Shown: positions 17,210 through 25,559, counted from the first letter of the stretch. The stretch is DNA of 36,306 nucleotides from Pseudomonadota bacterium (GCA_009927005.1 RFNV01000221.1:1-36306), one strand, 5' to 3'. Notes: generated by a model from the letters alone, not told the origin. Numbers and translations are program-made.

Positions 17210-17686
17210 ATGAGTGCAATCCAGACCCAAACTCCCGATGATTATTCCGTACTCATGACTGAATTAGTTCTTCCCCAACACACCAATGCTCTGGGAGCTA
17301 TCTTTGGGGGAGTCGTCATGGGTTGGGTTGATATTGCGGGTGCCATCGCAGCGATGAGATTTGCAAGAAGGCCTGTAGTCACCGTCTCGATTGATTCTCT
17401 TCACTTTATTGTCCCGATAAAGACTGGCAACACCGTTCTCACTAAGGCCCGAGTGACTTGGGCTGGAACCACTTCTATTGAAGTAGAAATTTTAGTAGAA
17501 GCTGAGAATAGCATCACGGGCGTCACAAAAAAGGCGACGCATGCATTTTTAACTTATGTGGCAGTTGACGATAACGGGGATCCCACTCCCGTCCCAAAAT
17601 TCGTTCCCAAAACGCCAGACGAAGAAAAACGTTATGCCGAAGCGGTCGAACGACGGAAAAACCGGCTCAAATCGGGAAAAAATTAG
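17210..17686 (+). CDS. Hotdog-fold acyl-CoA thioesterase (YciA/ACOT type)
   Basis: A 158-residue protein with the hotdog acyl-CoA hydrolase pattern LPQHTNALGAIFGGVVMGWVD, in which the Asn and Asp are the usual active-site residues, then SIDSLHFIVPIKTGN and a THAFLTYVAV strand. Such enzymes release free fatty acids from acyl-CoAs. The C-terminus is a lysine/arginine-rich helix. Start ATG 17210 follows a GGAG site 9 nt after the mltG stop, so it probably shares that transcript. Its end overlaps the convergent B12-binding gene by 4 nt. Substrate chain length cannot be read. Confidence 0.88.
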   Translation: MSAIQTQTPDDYSVLMTELVLPQHTNALGAIFGGVVMGWVDIAGAIAAMRFARRPVVTVSIDSLHFIVPIKTGNTVLTKARVTWAGTTSIEVEILVEAENSITGVTKKATHAFLTYVAVDDNGDPTPVPKFVPKTPDEEKRYAEAVERRKNRLKSGKN

Positions 17687-18069
17687 TTTTGTGTGATCTT
17701 TTTAATGTAAGCCACTATTTCAGAAAGGGAGTTAGCGGCAGTAAAAACTTCTTTGACCCCTAGTTGTTTCAGAGCTTGGGCATCGCTCTCAGGAATCACC
17801 CCTCCCCCTAATACTTGAATGTCTTCTGCTTTTCTTTCTTTGAGTAACTGAATAATTTCTGGAAATACCCGCTGGTGGGCCCCCGATAAAATACTGACAC
17901 AAATGACTTTTACATCTTCCTGAATAGCTGAGTTTACGATCATTTGAGGCGTCTGGTGTAAGCCAGTATAGATAACTTCCATTCCCGCATCTCGTAAAGC
18001 ATGGGCCAGAACCTTAGCTCCCCGATCATGACCATCCAGTCCTGGCTTTGCGACTAAAACGCGGATCAT
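17683..18069 (-). CDS. Stand-alone cobalamin-binding domain (methylmalonyl-CoA mutase C-terminal type)
   Basis: A 128-residue protein equal to just the B12-binding domain of acyl-CoA mutases: RVLVAKPGLDGHDRGAK contains the DxHxxG motif whose His is the lower axial cobalt ligand, then VSILSGAH and VLGGGVIPESD. In many bacteria and archaea this domain is the small subunit (like McmA2 or IcmB) paired with a separate catalytic subunit. No mutase catalytic subunit is in the window. ATG 18069 overlaps the upstream stop in TGATG; an in-frame extension to 18096 lies inside the upstream gene. Co-transcribed with the acyl-CoA dehydrogenase. Confidence 0.9.
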   Translation of the reverse strand: MIRVLVAKPGLDGHDRGAKVLAHALRDAGMEVIYTGLHQTPQMIVNSAIQEDVKVICVSILSGAHQRVFPEIIQLLKERKAEDIQVLGGGVIPESDAQALKQLGVKEVFTAANSLSEIVAYIKKITQN

Positions 18070-18686
18070 CAGTGCTCCGTTTGTCCTTGCTTCCACTTTT
18101 TAGGAAAAATACAGACGACTTGTTTCTTAACTTCAATGAACTGACGAATATGCTGGTTAATTGCTGCCATATTCTCTTCTGTGGCTGGAGCAGCAGCTAG
18201 CTCGAGGAATCGAACAGCAAATCGGTAGTTCTCAGCAACAATCTTTCTCGTAAAACTTCTCCAAGGCAGAGCCGGATACTTGGTGATTCGCTGATCCGTT
18301 GCAGCGGTTAACCATTCCTTTGCCCATTTCAGTTCGATCTTTGCCTCGTTCTTTAAAATTTCTTGAAACTCTTGGGGTATCCAATCACCACATACTTCTA
18401 GAAAGTTTTGCAGTGTCAGCTGATCCCAATCTCGCAATACTCCAAACAGGTAAAGGATCTCGTCGTCTTGTAAACTCTCATTGGATTTTTGAAGCGCTAA
18501 TAAAGCAGAGACATTTGCGGAACGCAGAGAACAGATGGCCGCTTCAATTTTATCCCAATTCTCTAATGAAGCGTGAATTCCCACTAAGGGAGCTTGTTGT
18601 TTTTCAAGCTCTGATACTTGCTGCTCGATTTCAGTCGCCCCGGCTATTTTATCTACATTTAACTCAGGTAATCCCTCAATAAACAT
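18069..18686 (-). CDS. Helical cytoplasmic protein of unknown function
   Basis: No family recognised. The 205-residue product is mostly predicted helix, rich in Glu, Lys, Leu and Trp, with no signal peptide or membrane segment; [20 protein letters not shown] is a representative amphipathic run. I start at ATG 18686, which follows a GGGGGG run and overlaps the upstream dehydrogenase stop by 11 nt; in-frame starts further upstream at 18731 and 18770 are possible but overlap more. Tight coupling on both sides, to a 3-hydroxyacyl-CoA dehydrogenase and a B12-binding domain, suggests a partner or chaperone role in acyl-CoA metabolism. That is inference only. Confidence 0.75.
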   Translation of the reverse strand: MFIEGLPELNVDKIAGATEIEQQVSELEKQQAPLVGIHASLENWDKIEAAICSLRSANVSALLALQKSNESLQDDEILYLFGVLRDWDQLTLQNFLEVCGDWIPQEFQEILKNEAKIELKWAKEWLTAATDQRITKYPALPWRSFTRKIVAENYRFAVRFLELAAAPATEENMAAINQHIRQFIEVKKQVVCIFPKKWKQGQTEH

Positions 18687-19536
18687 AGACCCCCCTATTG
18701 GTTTTTCGTCCTTTCCACCCTGCTTCGACATATTTTCGAAGGAGCGGAGCCGGACGATATTTAGTATCACCCAAATCTCGATGGAGTACTTCCATCACAA
18801 AAAGACAGACGTCCAAACCTACGAAATCTGCAAGCTCTAAAGGCCCCATAGGAAAATTACAGCCAAGCTTCATCGCTGTATCGATATCTTTTGCTGAGGC
18901 AAGCCCCTCTTGGAGAGCAAAGAAAGCTTCGTTGATCATCGGCATCAGAACTCGATTGACTGCAAAACCCGGAGAGTCTTTTGCTTCGATAAAAACCTTA
19001 CCCATTTTTTCTGCGACTTGTCTGACGACTTGAAAGCATTTGTCACTCGTGGCAAGGCCTCGAATTCCCTCCACCAAGGTCATTAAAGGAACAGGATTCA
19101 TAAAATGCATGCCGGCCACTAATTCGGCTCTTTTGGTATGGCTTGCTACTTCTGTTACTGAAATAGAGGACGTGTTGGTTGCGATGACCACTCCCGGTGA
19201 AAGAAGTCGGTCTAGATCCGAGAACAACTTAAATTTGATATCCCGATTTTCAGTCGCTGCTTCAATAACAAACTGACAAGACTTTAAATCTGAAATTTGA
19301 GTTGTAGAATTAAGCCTCTTTAAAATCGCTTCGGGAGATTCCTTAAGCTTTCCCTTTTCTGCAAGCTTGGAAAGACTTTTTGAAATCGTTTGAAGAGCTT
19401 TATCAAGCTGTTCCTTGGAAATATCAAAAAGAAGAACCTGGTATCCGGCACTGGCCGCAACTTGAGCAATCCCGTTGCCCATGGTTCCTGAACCTATAAC
19501 TCCGATTTTTTCAATTTGAGCCACGATGTCTGACAC
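18676..19536 (-). CDS. 3-hydroxybutyryl-CoA (3-hydroxyacyl-CoA) dehydrogenase
   Basis: A 286-residue single-function NAD-dependent dehydrogenase of the FadB-N/Hbd family, oxidising or forming 3-hydroxyacyl-CoA. N-terminal Rossmann motif [16 protein letters not shown] (15-20 glycines), catalytic [11 protein letters not shown] with His, and the C-terminal signature with [12 protein letters not shown]. The start is GTG 19536 after a purine-rich site. It heads a three-gene minus-strand unit with the helical unknown and the B12 domain. Its promoter at 19571-19599 contains a perfect 12-bp palindrome. Confidence 0.93.
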   Translation of the reverse strand: MSDIVAQIEKIGVIGSGTMGNGIAQVAASAGYQVLLFDISKEQLDKALQTISKSLSKLAEKGKLKESPEAILKRLNSTTQISDLKSCQFVIEAATENRDIKFKLFSDLDRLLSPGVVIATNTSSISVTEVASHTKRAELVAGMHFMNPVPLMTLVEGIRGLATSDKCFQVVRQVAEKMGKVFIEAKDSPGFAVNRVLMPMINEAFFALQEGLASAKDIDTAMKLGCNFPMGPLELADFVGLDVCLFVMEVLHRDLGDTKYRPAPLLRKYVEAGWKGRKTNRGVYVY

Positions 19537-19570
19537 GATGTAGCACCCCCGCTAGGCTTTTAACCTAGTA

Positions 19571-19599
19571 AAAGTACCAACCCCCGGGGGTATCGTCAA
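19571..19599 (-). promoter_or_regulatory. Promoter with embedded palindrome for the hydroxyacyl-CoA dehydrogenase operon
   Basis: On the minus strand TTGACG (19599-19594), 17 nt, TACTTT (19576-19571). The spacer contains ACCCCCGGGGGT (19580-19591), a perfect 12-bp palindrome between the two hexamers, where a bound repressor would block polymerase. A second small inverted repeat, CTAGG-N7-CCTAG (19552-19568), lies just downstream near the expected transcription start. No regulator gene is adjacent. Confidence 0.5.
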
Positions 19600-19623
19600 A
19601 CCACAGAAACCAGTTAAAACACT

Positions 19624-19658
19624 TTGGCCCTATGGACTACCAGGGTCCACAGGGCCAA
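19624..19658 (-). terminator. Stem-loop downstream of the exported coiled-coil gene
   Basis: Two 14-nt arms (19624-19637 and 19645-19658) pair with a single A-C mismatch around a 7-nt loop; the stem core is TTGGCCCT/AGGGCCAA. It lies about 34 nt after the stop of the minus-strand gene ending at 19692. The T-tract after it (GTGTTTTAAC) is short, so it is a likely but imperfect intrinsic terminator. Confidence 0.6.
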
Positions 19659-19691
19659 GTTAAGAGTTTCCCTTAAATCAGAGCCGCCGAT

Positions 19692-21164
19692 TTAGCGACG
19701 GATCGTGTGATTTGGGATGAACGGTGCCGTAGGTCCAAATGAAGTTCCAGAGTTTCGAGGAACTGTTGGGACCGTTGAGGCATTGAGACCGTTATTCAAG
19801 TTGCTATTATTGCCATTTGAGCTGGCTTGCACTCTTTGAATTAAACTCTGGCGAATCTTGCTCGCAGTATCACAACCTTCCATCAGAGGCTGGAGTGCAG
19901 GTCCGATTTGAGCTTGTAGATTTCTGACTGCATCCATTACGCCCACTGCTTCGACAAGCATTTTGCTTGGGTTTTTAGTGCTGCGAACCGCTCTTAAACG
20001 ATTCGGTAAATCTGTATTAAAGAATCCGCCAATCGTTCCCTGTAAGTTAGTCGCGATATCAGGGCAAGAGGTTGTGTAATCTCCTCGGAAAAAGCCCATG
20101 CTGTTTGCTCGTTGCTCTTGTGCTTGAGCATCTAGAGCTGCAACACGGCTTCCCACTCGATTGATCAAGAATCTTCGGGCATTATCAATTTCCTGGAAAA
20201 TGCCATCGGTTTCTTGGACGCAATTCTGTAACAATTGAGAGGTCGACTGCTGGGCAACCATCATCATCATTTGTTGTTGCTGCTCAATCCCTCGAGCAAA
20301 CTCATCACCTAATTGTTGAACTCGGCTATCGTTATCTCGAATTTGGAATAATTGTTCCGTGAAAGCTTGGAACTTTCCAACTAAGTCAGACTCAGCTTTC
20401 TTGAACTGAGCTTTTGCTTCAGGATTTTTTCTCTTTAACTTAGCTAAACGTGACTCGATGGAGTCTAAGCTGTCTAGTTTCTCAAGTTCTTCTGGCTGTA
20501 GAGTCTGAGCATCAAGCTCTTCGTTCTTCGCATTCAGTTCTTTTAAGTTTGAAATAAGCTCCAAAATCTTTTTGCGCTCTAAATTCTTCGCTTCGTCTGT
20601 TTTTTCTTCAAGTAAAGTTTGTGCTTTTCTTCTAAGGTAATCGACTTTATCGGTACCAAAGGTCTGTGCAATTTGAAGTAATGGACTAAAATCTACTCCA
20701 TTTTGACAGGAGTTTGTTAAAGAACTCACATCAAAATCGGCAGGATTAATAAAAGCACCTGAAGAAGAAAGCTGACTTGCGAGCCCTTGTGCTTCATCTA
20801 GCTTTACTGTGCGATCAGTAACAGCTTTTTTAATGAAACCATCCATGGCAGGACCCATGGCATTTACTTTTTTCAATTTTTTATGCCAATTTTGAAGCTT
20901 TAGTTCTTCTTCAAAAAGTTCTTTCTTAGCACCAGACAGAACTTCTTCTCCGATTTGACTTAACTCCGAGCTAGCAACGGCATTAAGGCTATCTACTGTA
21001 TTAGCAGGGTTAGCGCCTTTAAGAGCGACATCTACTTTAGATAAGTCATTCTTAAAACTGGCATTATAGTCATCGTAGCTTTCAGCACGGCTAATTCCCG
21101 AAAGAATCACCCCTGCGCTTAGGGCTACTGCAAAAACTGATTTACGAACCGCTAGCTTTTTCAT
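19692..21164 (-). CDS. Large exported coiled-coil protein of unknown function
   Basis: No family recognised. The 490-residue product starts at ATG 21164 (GGAG 7 nt upstream) with a Sec signal peptide, MKKLAVRKSVFAVALSAGVI, cleaved near SRA. Residues about 60-310 are highly charged with long heptad-like stretches (EEKTDEAKNLERKKILELIS, then LEKLDSLDSIESRLAKLKRK) and a Gln/Met patch (GIEQQQQMMMMVAQQ), indicating coiled coil. The C-terminal 45 residues are Asn/Ser/Pro-rich low complexity. Four spaced cysteines (SCQ, NCV, SCP, GCD) in the mature part could form periplasmic disulfides. Monocistronic by context. An envelope-structural role is a guess. Confidence 0.8.
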   Translation of the reverse strand: MKKLAVRKSVFAVALSAGVILSGISRAESYDDYNASFKNDLSKVDVALKGANPANTVDSLNAVASSELSQIGEEVLSGAKKELFEEELKLQNWHKKLKKVNAMGPAMDGFIKKAVTDRTVKLDEAQGLASQLSSSGAFINPADFDVSSLTNSCQNGVDFSPLLQIAQTFGTDKVDYLRRKAQTLLEEKTDEAKNLERKKILELISNLKELNAKNEELDAQTLQPEELEKLDSLDSIESRLAKLKRKNPEAKAQFKKAESDLVGKFQAFTEQLFQIRDNDSRVQQLGDEFARGIEQQQQMMMMVAQQSTSQLLQNCVQETDGIFQEIDNARRFLINRVGSRVAALDAQAQEQRANSMGFFRGDYTTSCPDIATNLQGTIGGFFNTDLPNRLRAVRSTKNPSKMLVEAVGVMDAVRNLQAQIGPALQPLMEGCDTASKIRQSLIQRVQASSNGNNSNLNNGLNASTVPTVPRNSGTSFGPTAPFIPNHTIRR

Positions 21165-21465
21165 CAGACAACTCCACGAAAACAACATTCCACTCAAAAA
21201 ACTCAAAGACACCAGAGACCAGCTCTCAACCCAGAGAACGGCTCAGGGGCAGAATGTGCAAGCAGTCTGCCAAGATGTGCAGAAATATTTCTAGGCTGGG
21301 GTTACGCAGAGAACTTGGGGCTTGTGCCGAAACACGCTTGGCCCCAAACTGAATTCATTTGGCATTTCAGCAAGTTACAAAGTGTAGAACTTTTCTATAG
21401 AGTGAAGAACCTTTAGACAGTGGGGAAAAGGACCATTATTTGGCAGCGAATTGGATGAGAGATTA
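21165..21465. other. Gene-free 301-bp interval with two hairpins
   Basis: Upstream leader region of the coiled-coil protein gene. It contains GGCAGA (21248-21253) paired with TCTGCC (21266-21271), with an inner TGC/GCA pair, and TTGGGGC (21315-21321) paired with GCCCCAA (21341-21347), with an inner GTG/CAC pair. Neither is followed by a T-tract on the minus strand. I found no convincing -35/-10 pair and no reading frame with a ribosome site. Confidence 0.5.
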
Positions 21466-22152
21466 TCAGTTTCCGGTGGAATCAATATTTAAGACAAATC
21501 GTTGAAAAATTTGAGGAAGCATCTTTAAGACCGAACTTTTTAGTTCGAGTTGGGATTTTTTCAAAACACCAGCAACTGATTCTTCTGTTAGCTCCCCTAA
21601 ATAGGTCTCGGCTAAAGGCGCGTAGCTCAAATGCCATCTTTCCGGACTCACTCCTCCTCGATCGGTTGCGTAGGGTCTAAAAAAACCAAACCGACTCATG
21701 TTTTTGTCCAGCCAATCATGTAGATCAGAAAAAGGGCCACCCGTCTCAAATTCCTCAGCGACTAATTTAACGGTAATACCCGCTTGTAGCTTTGAGGAAT
21801 CAATGACGTCAATATCGGTTCCCCAATGATGACGACTTGTCGCAGGCAAAGCAGACCATCGCAAAATCGCATTGATTAGCTCTTCATCCGTTAGGCCCTT
21901 TGGAGAAATCGGTTTGTTTTGCGAGTCTAAGACCAGACGTTTTCCCGTGACTTTTTCATTCCAAATTTCACATTGGCGTTGAAAACTTCGATAACCACTG
22001 CAGACTTGAAGCAGATACCCTGCCTTAGCAGCTTCTTCAGCCATAACTCTCAAAGGCTTTTCCACTTCCCGATGCACTCTTTGGCCAGGAACAAACTCAA
22101 CTGTATGGGAATCCGTTAACCCAGTGATGATGTCTAAATTAGATTTCGCCAT
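21466..22152 (-). CDS. M15-family D-alanyl-D-alanine carboxypeptidase (VanY-like)
   Basis: A 228-residue zinc peptidase that would trim the terminal D-Ala from peptidoglycan stem peptides. Motifs: CSGYRSFQRQ, the zinc-ligand block SRHHWGTDIDVID (His and Asp), and ERWHLSYAP with the third zinc ligand and catalytic Glu. There is no signal peptide or anchor, which is unusual for an enzyme acting on periplasmic wall; it may act in the cytoplasm on precursors, like VanXY, or leave by another route. The ATG overlaps the end of the ceramide reductase gene by 14 nt, so it is the last gene of the sphingolipid operon. Confidence 0.88.
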   Translation of the reverse strand: MAKSNLDIITGLTDSHTVEFVPGQRVHREVEKPLRVMAEEAAKAGYLLQVCSGYRSFQRQCEIWNEKVTGKRLVLDSQNKPISPKGLTDEELINAILRWSALPATSRHHWGTDIDVIDSSKLQAGITVKLVAEEFETGGPFSDLHDWLDKNMSRFGFFRPYATDRGGVSPERWHLSYAPLAETYLGELTEESVAGVLKKSQLELKSSVLKMLPQIFQRFVLNIDSTGN

Positions 22153-23143
22153 TTTTTACATACCAAGCATAAGTATCCTGTAAGGTTTCCAGAAGACGCC
22201 CCTCTGCAGACCAGGAAAATTCATTTGCAAATTTTTTCGAGGAAACCACCCAACGATCAGGCCAAATCTCTTTGGCTCTATCTCCACTTAGAGACGGAAT
22301 CGCACTTCTCCACGCCGGCACCGCATCCACTGCTTTCGCAACCATTTTCAGGAGCGGCTGAGGAACTTTAACCAAGAACCCCTTCTTTTCAGCTGCTTTT
22401 GCAGCAGTCGTTAAAAGCATTTCATCGGTAATGACTTCATCAGAAGCCACAAAATAGCTTTTCGAACGATTCTGTGGGGAGCTATTCGAAGAAGTCAAAC
22501 TTATCTGAATTGCTTCCACAAGATCCGATACAGAAACGAAACTATAGTATTTCGGTTCAAAGCCGGGCTTAAATAACACTCTTCCTCTGACCATTTTAAA
22601 AAGTGGCAAAGTCGCACTATCCCTCGCGCCTAAAATCATCGGTGGTCTAAGACAAATGTAATCTCTCTGGCCAAATTCTTTCTCAAGCTGGCTTTCCATT
22701 TCAAGCTTCGATCGGCCATACCAAGTAATTGGATTTTCCTTATCCTCTTCCGTTTTTAAAAGCTGCCCCGATTGGCAAGGCCCGCTCGCTGCTTGCGAGG
22801 ATAAAACGACTGCTTTTTTGAAAGAAACAGTCCTAAAAAGCTGGAGAGTTCCTTCGACATTTGTTTCAAAGAATTCCTCCTTTTCACGAGCGAAAAGAAG
22901 GCCCGCACAATGAACCAGAAAATCTACCTGTGAGCCCTCGAGCCCTCGCCAACTAGGAGCACTACTTTCCAGAATCTTAAGCTTTGAATCTGAGGGAGAG
23001 AGCCCCTCTTGAGCCAGTTGGGCTTCTAGTTTTTTTCGAGATCGTACGGGCAAGATCAGTTGAGAGACTTTTGGATCCTGGTGTAGTTTCAACACCAGAT
23101 TTCTTCCCACAAACCCACTAGCCCCAGTAATCAGCGCCTTCAT
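22139..23143 (-). CDS. cerR: NAD(P)-dependent epimerase/reductase, probable ceramide reductase CerR
   Basis: A 334-residue extended short-chain dehydrogenase: ITGASGFVGRNL Rossmann motif at the N-terminus, VLSSQAASG with the catalytic Ser, and YGRSK (Tyr-x3-Lys). In Caulobacter and related bacteria a protein of this family reduces 3-keto-ceramide after the serine palmitoyltransferase and bacterial ceramide synthase steps. That function is assigned here from its position: it overlaps the ceramide synthase gene by 4 nt (ATGA) within an spt operon. By sequence alone it could be any NAD-dependent epimerase. Confidence 0.78.
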   Translation of the reverse strand: MKALITGASGFVGRNLVLKLHQDPKVSQLILPVRSRKKLEAQLAQEGLSPSDSKLKILESSAPSWRGLEGSQVDFLVHCAGLLFAREKEEFFETNVEGTLQLFRTVSFKKAVVLSSQAASGPCQSGQLLKTEEDKENPITWYGRSKLEMESQLEKEFGQRDYICLRPPMILGARDSATLPLFKMVRGRVLFKPGFEPKYYSFVSVSDLVEAIQISLTSSNSSPQNRSKSYFVASDEVITDEMLLTTAAKAAEKKGFLVKVPQPLLKMVAKAVDAVPAWRSAIPSLSGDRAKEIWPDRWVVSSKKFANEFSWSAEGRLLETLQDTYAWYVKNGEI

Positions 23144-24252
23144 AAAGCCTTCTCAAAAATACGATAGTTTTTATAACGTTTGGCACCCATAAGTTCCAAG
23201 CTTCGAATCATGGGAAGGTTACTCTCTTCGATCCAAGAGAGCTCTCCTCCGACCAACTTATTTTTACTTCTCTGAATGCTCTCAAAATAAAAAACCGCAG
23301 GAATCCCAAGGTTTTCATATTCGGGTTTTACTCCCAAGAGGGCCAATCGAGCTTCAGAAGTCTTTCCCGTCTTTAAAGACCATACGAAATTTAAAACACG
23401 CAAAAGGCCTTTATACTTTTTTGCTCGCAGCATGAATTCGTTTATGTTGGGAAGAACCATTGAAAACCCAATCGCCTTACCCTCTTTTTCAGCAATCATA
23501 ACCAGTTCGGGCTGAACAATTTGCTTTAAATCCTCACTCGCAAATTGAAGCTCTTCATAAGTAATGGGTACAAAGCCCCAGTTTCTTTTGATACTGCTAT
23601 TGTACAGATCTTCAATAATTTTTAATTCGTCATCCATTCGACTCAAGTCGATGTTACGAAATGTGATTCCACTTCGCTTTTTCACACGCTCCACGACTCT
23701 TGAAATTTTTTCAGGAACACCAATATCAGATCGCAGATAATAGGCATGGAGATCGCGGACTCGGTCCAACCCCAGTTGTTGGTAAATTTTTTCGTAATAG
23801 GGGGGATTGTACGGCATCATGATCATTGGGGGCAGATCAAATCCCTCCACCAGAAGTCCACACTCATCATTAGAGCTTGGACTGTAAGGACCTCTAAGAG
23901 CAGTTAAACCCTCCTTGCGAAGAATTTCTGAAGCTTCTGAAATTAAAGCTCGAGCCACTTCTAGGTCATCCACAAAATCGAAAAACCCAAAAAACCCAAC
24001 TTTGTCTTGGTAATACTTATTATGTGCTTCGTTTACAATCGCAGCAATTCGGCCCACTGGCTGGCCATCTTTGAAAGCGATCAATGGAAAAAGCTTACCG
24101 CGCTTAAGAAAAGGGGCACCAGGTTTAAAAAGTTTTACGATACTACCGGGGAACGGGGGCACCCACTGGGGATCCCGCTGATGGATCTTCTCCGGCAGAC
24201 TTTCGAAGACCTTCAACATCTTGGAGTTGGACGCTGCTGAAATCGTAACCAT
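23140..24252 (-). CDS. bcerS: GNAT-fold bacterial ceramide synthase (bCerS-like)
   Basis: A 370-residue protein resembling the GNAT-type acyltransferase that N-acylates 3-ketosphinganine in bacterial sphingolipid synthesis. It has the N-terminal pattern FESLPEKIHQRDPQWVPPF, a first GNAT half with GRIAAIVNEAHNKYY and GFFGFFDFVDD, GPYSPSSNDECGLLVEGFD, and a second half ending in GAKRYKNYRIFEKAL. I start at ATG 24252, which fits that N-terminal pattern; GGGAG lies 12 nt upstream. It then overlaps the 3' end of the serine palmitoyltransferase gene by 110 nt in another frame. Function inferred from family resemblance plus operon. Confidence 0.8.
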   Translation of the reverse strand: MVTISAASNSKMLKVFESLPEKIHQRDPQWVPPFPGSIVKLFKPGAPFLKRGKLFPLIAFKDGQPVGRIAAIVNEAHNKYYQDKVGFFGFFDFVDDLEVARALISEASEILRKEGLTALRGPYSPSSNDECGLLVEGFDLPPMIMMPYNPPYYEKIYQQLGLDRVRDLHAYYLRSDIGVPEKISRVVERVKKRSGITFRNIDLSRMDDELKIIEDLYNSSIKRNWGFVPITYEELQFASEDLKQIVQPELVMIAEKEGKAIGFSMVLPNINEFMLRAKKYKGLLRVLNFVWSLKTGKTSEARLALLGVKPEYENLGIPAVFYFESIQRSKNKLVGGELSWIEESNLPMIRSLELMGAKRYKNYRIFEKAL

Positions 24253-25483
24253 TCTTTTTTGTACTCCCTGTATAGGCAGCTTCTTCAAAAACCCCTAATT
24301 CACGGCCCAACCGACCAAAGGTCTCAAGAACATAATTTAGTTCTGAGTCGGTGTGTGTTGCCATGTAACTAGTTCGGATGATGGCTTCTCCATATCGAAC
24401 CGCTGGGAAAACTGCCGGGGTGGCAAAGATTCCGGCCTCATATAACTTTTGGGCAAAAATAAAGGCCTTCACTTCGCTTCCAATCAAAATTGGAACAATC
24501 GGTGTCTGGGTTGTGCCAATTCTGAAACCTAAGCTCTTGAAACCCTCGTGCATTTTTCTTGTGTTTTTCCAGAGAGATTCCATCAGTTCTGGTTCTTGTT
24601 TCAAGATCTGAAGCGCTTTCAGAACCCCACCCGCTACTGCTGGAGCCAAAGAAGCTGTGAACATAAAGCATCGGGCTTTGTGTTTGAGATAATCAATGAC
24701 ATATTCGGGACCTGCGATAAACCCACCCATGGATCCCAAACTCTTTGAGAAGGTTCCCATGGTTAAATCTACATCTTGATTCATCCCAAAATGGTGGGTA
24801 GTCCCCTCACCTTTTGGTCCTAATACGCCAAGAGCGTGAGCTTCATCTACGTAAATTCGGCAACCATATTCTTTAGCCACTTTGGTCATGGCCGGAAGAT
24901 CAACGATGTCCCCAGACATACTGAAAACACCATCTACAATTAAAAGTTTTCCAGCGGTATCAGGTAGTCTTTCGAGTCGCCTTCTTAAAGCATCCGCAGA
25001 GTTATGAGCAAAAGGAATCGTCTTCGCAGCTGATTGCTTACAACCATCTAAAATACTCGCGTGATTCTCGCGATCACAAAGGATGGCATCTCCATCTTCC
25101 AAAAGGGTAGTCAAGACCCCCTGGTTTACAAAAAACCCGGTGGAGAACAAAAGAACCGCTTCTTTTTGAAGAAACAGAGCCAACTCTTCTTCAAGCTGTT
25201 CATGTAAGCGGATATTGCCATTTAAAAATCGGGAGCCCGTGCATCCAGAACCATATTTTCTTGCAGCATCACAGGCAGCTTCAATGACTCGGGGGTCTTG
25301 AGCAAGACCTAGGTAATTATTGGAGCCAATCATGATTTTGGTTTGGCCGTGGCAAACGACTTCATTGCCACGAGTTTCTTCGATGGAGCGGAAATAAGGG
25401 TACACGCCTAATTGTCTGACTTTATTAGCTTCTTCAAAAGTAGAGCACTTTTGAAAAATATCTTTCGGGCTACCTTGATCCAT
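24143..25483 (-). CDS. spt: Serine palmitoyltransferase
   Basis: A PLP enzyme of the alpha-oxoamine synthase family, condensing serine with acyl-CoA (or acyl-ACP) to 3-ketosphinganine, the committed step to sphingolipids. The SPT signature is clear: MIGSNNYLGL (51-60), GSGCTGSRFLNG (78-89), cofactor-stacking His141 (ENHAS), DEAHALG (Asp213, His216), and the Schiff-base Lys247 in GTFSKSLGSMGGF. AONS and KBL relatives have GTLGKALG instead. The last about 45 residues, after LGVFEEAAY, are a low-complexity tail not needed for the fold, and most of it overlaps the next gene. ATG 25483 follows GGGAG by 4 nt; promoter at 25531-25559. Confidence 0.9.
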   Translation of the reverse strand: MDQGSPKDIFQKCSTFEEANKVRQLGVYPYFRSIEETRGNEVVCHGQTKIMIGSNNYLGLAQDPRVIEAACDAARKYGSGCTGSRFLNGNIRLHEQLEEELALFLQKEAVLLFSTGFFVNQGVLTTLLEDGDAILCDRENHASILDGCKQSAAKTIPFAHNSADALRRRLERLPDTAGKLLIVDGVFSMSGDIVDLPAMTKVAKEYGCRIYVDEAHALGVLGPKGEGTTHHFGMNQDVDLTMGTFSKSLGSMGGFIAGPEYVIDYLKHKARCFMFTASLAPAVAGGVLKALQILKQEPELMESLWKNTRKMHEGFKSLGFRIGTTQTPIVPILIGSEVKAFIFAQKLYEAGIFATPAVFPAVRYGEAIIRTSYMATHTDSELNYVLETFGRLGRELGVFEEAAYTGSTKKNGYDFSSVQLQDVEGLRKSAGEDPSAGSPVGAPVPR

Positions 25484-25530
25484 TTTTCTCCCTCGCTTCG
25501 CCTTCCTTAACGCTGAGCCACAACTAGGAT

Positions 25531-25559
25531 CTTATAAAAGGAAAATCCTGTCAATTCAA
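25531..25559 (-). promoter_or_regulatory. Promoter of the spt-bcerS-cerR operon
   Basis: On the minus strand TTGAAT (25559-25554), exactly 17 nt, TATAAG (25536-25531): a near-consensus sigma-70 promoter with predicted start near 25524, about 40 bp before the spt ATG. An AGGAT-N14-ATCCT inverted repeat (25526-25549) spans the -10 region and could bind a regulator. Confidence 0.65.

Noticed and set aside
18287-18682. Plus-strand open frame of about 127 codons inside the helical unknown
   Set aside because: Antisense to a tightly coupled minus-strand gene, with no ribosome site and no family resemblance.
21248-21347. A riboswitch upstream of the exported coiled-coil gene
   Set aside because: Two hairpins are present but they match no known riboswitch motif that I recognise, and there is no anti-terminator or sequestered ribosome site.
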